Below, piece by piece: positions 62,542-64,000 of a stretch of DNA of 64,000 bases. The translations under genes were made by a program, and so were the position numbers. Position 1 is the first letter of the stretch. Each line of letters opens with the position of its first letter. The stretch comes from Rhodococcus rhodnii (GTDB lineage Bacteria > Actinomycetota > Actinomycetes > Mycobacteriales > Pseudonocardiaceae): contig JOAA01000034.1 of the NCBI GenBank assembly GCA_000720375.1, forward strand, positions 1-64,000, given 5' to 3'. The notes beneath the pieces were generated by a model that saw only the letters and a list, made by a program, of their open reading frames with translations, was not told the DNA's origin and did not search any database.

Positions 62542-64000
62542 ATGAAGGCGGGACGACGCGAGTGGCTGGGACTGGCGGTACTCGCATTTCCGACGCTGCT
62601 GCTGTCGCTGGACATGAGCGTGCTGCACCTCGCGGTTCCGCATCTGGCCGCCGACCTGCGGCCGAGCAGCAGCCAGCTGTTGTGGATCATCGACATCTAC
62701 GGGTTTCTGGTAGCCGGGTTCCTGGTCACGATGGGAACCCTCGGTGACCGGATCGGCAGGCGGAAACTCCTGATGATCGGAGGCGCGGCATTCGGGGCGG
62801 CGTCCATCGTGGCCGCGTTCGCCGGCAGCGCCGAGATGCTGGTCGCCGCGCGTGCCGTGCTTGGCGTCGCCGGTGCCACGCTGATGCCCTCGACGTTGGC
62901 GCTGATCAGCAACATGTTCCAGGACGCAAAGCAGCGTGGCACCGCGATCGCGGTGTGGATGAGCTGCTTCATGGGCGGCATGGTGATCGGCCCGGTCGTC
63001 GGCGGCGTGCTGCTGGAGAACTTCCACTGGGGATCGGTGTTCCTGCTGGCCGTCCCGGTGATGGTGTTGCTGCTGATCACCGCGCCGAAGCTGCTGCCGG
63101 AGTACAAGGACACCTCGGCCGGACGGCTGGACCTGGTCAGCGTCGGCCTGTCGCTCGGCGCGATCCTGCCGGTCATCTACGGCCTGAAGGAGATCGCGAA
63201 GGACGGCCTCGGCCTGGTCAACGTCGTCGTCCTGGTGGTCGGCCTGCTGGTCGGCTCGGTCTTCGTGAAGCGGCAGCGCACGCTGGCCGCTCCGATGCTG
63301 GACCTCAGCCTGTTCAAGGTCCGCAAGTTCAGCGCGGCGCTGAGCATCCTGGCGGTCGGCGCGCTCACCATGGGCGGCTTGTTCCTGCTGGTGAGCCAGT
63401 ACCTGCAGCTGGTCGCCGAGCTGGACGCGGCCGAGGCCGGGCTGCGGCTGGTGCCGCAGGCGATCGCCGTGGTGATCGGTTCGTTGATCGCGCCGAAGCT
63501 GGCGCAGCGGTTCCGTCCCGAGTTCGTGCTCGGCTTCGGCATGCTCGTCGCCTCGGTCGGGATCCTGCTGTTCACGCAGGCCGAAGGCCCTGGCGGGCTG
63601 CTCGCGATCGTCATCGGGCTGTGCGTCGCCGCGTTCGGCATGGGCCCGCAGGGCGTGCTGTGCACCGAGATGGTCGTCGGGTCCGTGCCGCCGCAGAAGG
63701 CGGGTGCCGCGTCGGCGATGTCCGAGACGGTCGCCGAGTTCGGGATCGCCATGGGGATCGCGGTGTTCGGCAGCGTCGCCACAGCCATCTACCAGTCCGG
63801 AGTTCCCGCCGGCACGCCGGACAGCCTGGCCGGTGCGGTGGAGGCGGCGGGCCAGCTGGCCCCGTCGGCTGCCTCGGACCTGATCATCACCGCTCAGCAG
63901 GCGTTCACGTCCGGTCTGCACACCGTCGCCGGGATTGGCGCCACGATCGTCGTGGTGTTCGCGGTTGTCGGGATGATCGCGCTGCGAAAGAAGTCCGAAA
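62542..64000 (+). CDS. MFS transporter, DHA2 (QacA-like) family, 3' end beyond window
   Basis: ATG 62542 follows GGGAGA. At least 486 residues are encoded before the window ends, with no stop yet. Helix 1 has LLSLDMSVLHLAVPHLAADL, and motif A is GTLGDRIGRRKLLMIGG. Motif C-like VIGPVVGGVLLENFHWGSVFLLAVP and 14 helices fit the DHA2 drug:proton antiporters. It probably exports a toxic or secondary metabolite. It is divergent from the lipoprotein gene; no regulator is adjacent in the window. Confidence 0.92.
   Translation, partial: MKAGRREWLGLAVLAFPTLLLSLDMSVLHLAVPHLAADLRPSSSQLLWIIDIYGFLVAGFLVTMGTLGDRIGRRKLLMIGGAAFGAASIVAAFAGSAEMLVAARAVLGVAGATLMPSTLALISNMFQDAKQRGTAIAVWMSCFMGGMVIGPVVGGVLLENFHWGSVFLLAVPVMVLLLITAPKLLPEYKDTSAGRLDLVSVGLSLGAILPVIYGLKEIAKDGLGLVNVVVLVVGLLVGSVFVKRQRTLAAPMLDLSLFKVRKFSAALSILAVGALTMGGLFLLVSQYLQLVAELDAAEAGLRLVPQAIAVVIGSLIAPKLAQRFRPEFVLGFGMLVASVGILLFTQAEGPGGLLAIVIGLCVAAFGMGPQGVLCTEMVVGSVPPQKAGAASAMSETVAEFGIAMGIAVFGSVATAIYQSGVPAGTPDSLAGAVEAAGQLAPSAASDLIITAQQAFTSGLHTVAGIGATIVVVFAVVGMIALRKKSE

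Noticed and set aside
62521..63921. Minus-strand frame over the last 1.4 kb
   Set aside because: The plus strand encodes a clear 14-helix MFS transporter from 62542. The antisense frame is a composition shadow.
1..64000. CRISPR arrays, tRNA or rRNA genes, insertion sequences
   Set aside because: No regularly spaced repeats, cloverleaf with conserved T-loop, or transposase motifs were found by reading. The only recombinase-like sequence is the dead domain fused to the sigma factor.

Overview
The window is high-GC DNA (about 68-70 % by eye) from an actinomycete, most likely a member of the Pseudonocardiales. The evidence is frequent GTG starts, strong GC bias at third codon positions, a mycothiol-type DinB isomerase, a CsoR/CtpV-type copper locus, CGNR-zinc-finger regulators, a DUF742 protein, an ECF42-type sigma factor with its YCII partner, and an XRE / ImmA-IrrE / MAB_1171c cassette. 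No rRNA, tRNA, CRISPR array, transposase or complete prophage was seen. About 66 genes or gene remnants can be supported.

Layout. 0.2-2.7 kb: a lipoprotein, then a TetR regulator divergent from two tandem dihydrofolate-reductase-like genes. 2.8-7.7 kb: a tight six-gene operon of exported or membrane proteins (YtkA-like and His-rich, possibly copper-related) ending in a NarL-type two-component system. 7.8-11.2 kb: a large secreted GH87 alpha-1,3-glucanase. 11.2-14.8 kb: a NACHT-LRR (NLR-like) gene preceded by a 142-aa partner. 14.9-18.6 kb: ABC exporter, P450, sulfotransferase. 18.7-23.5 kb: YCII protein, an ECF42 sigma factor fused to a degenerate tyrosine-recombinase domain, then small metabolic genes. 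23.5-27.6 kb: a copper locus (csoR, CtpV-type ATPase, His-rich exported protein) with several operator-like sites. 27.6-31.6 kb: acyl-CoA oxidase, DUF2277, a secreted intradiol dioxygenase with a chitin-binding-type module, an AraC regulator. 31.7-34.9 kb: a second NACHT-LRR gene, paralogous to the first. 35-48.4 kb: transporters, regulators and enzymes, a deletion scar joining half an SDR gene to half an MmyB-type regulator (40.8 kb), a truncated AMP-binding gene (44.3 kb), and an XRE-ImmA/IrrE-MAB_1171c cassette followed by an HTH-less TPR protein. 48.7-64 kb: PH-domain proteins, two MFS transporters, LLM oxidoreductase, HD phosphohydrolase, variant-repeat protein, an unrecognised 620-aa membrane protein coupled to a 102-aa protein, a secreted serine protease, DUF2199, DUF742 and lipoproteins.

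Most notable points. (1) Two NACHT-LRR immune-receptor-like genes lie 17 kb apart, and each is broken by one single-base-type frameshift at a different place. (2) A sigma factor carries an extra C-terminal integrase-like domain that has lost its catalytic residues. (3) A putative copper-sensing envelope operon shares a duplicated His motif with the CsoR/CtpV locus. (4) A clean deletion scar removed the 5' halves of two divergent genes. Functions are inferred from motifs and remembered families. No database search was possible.
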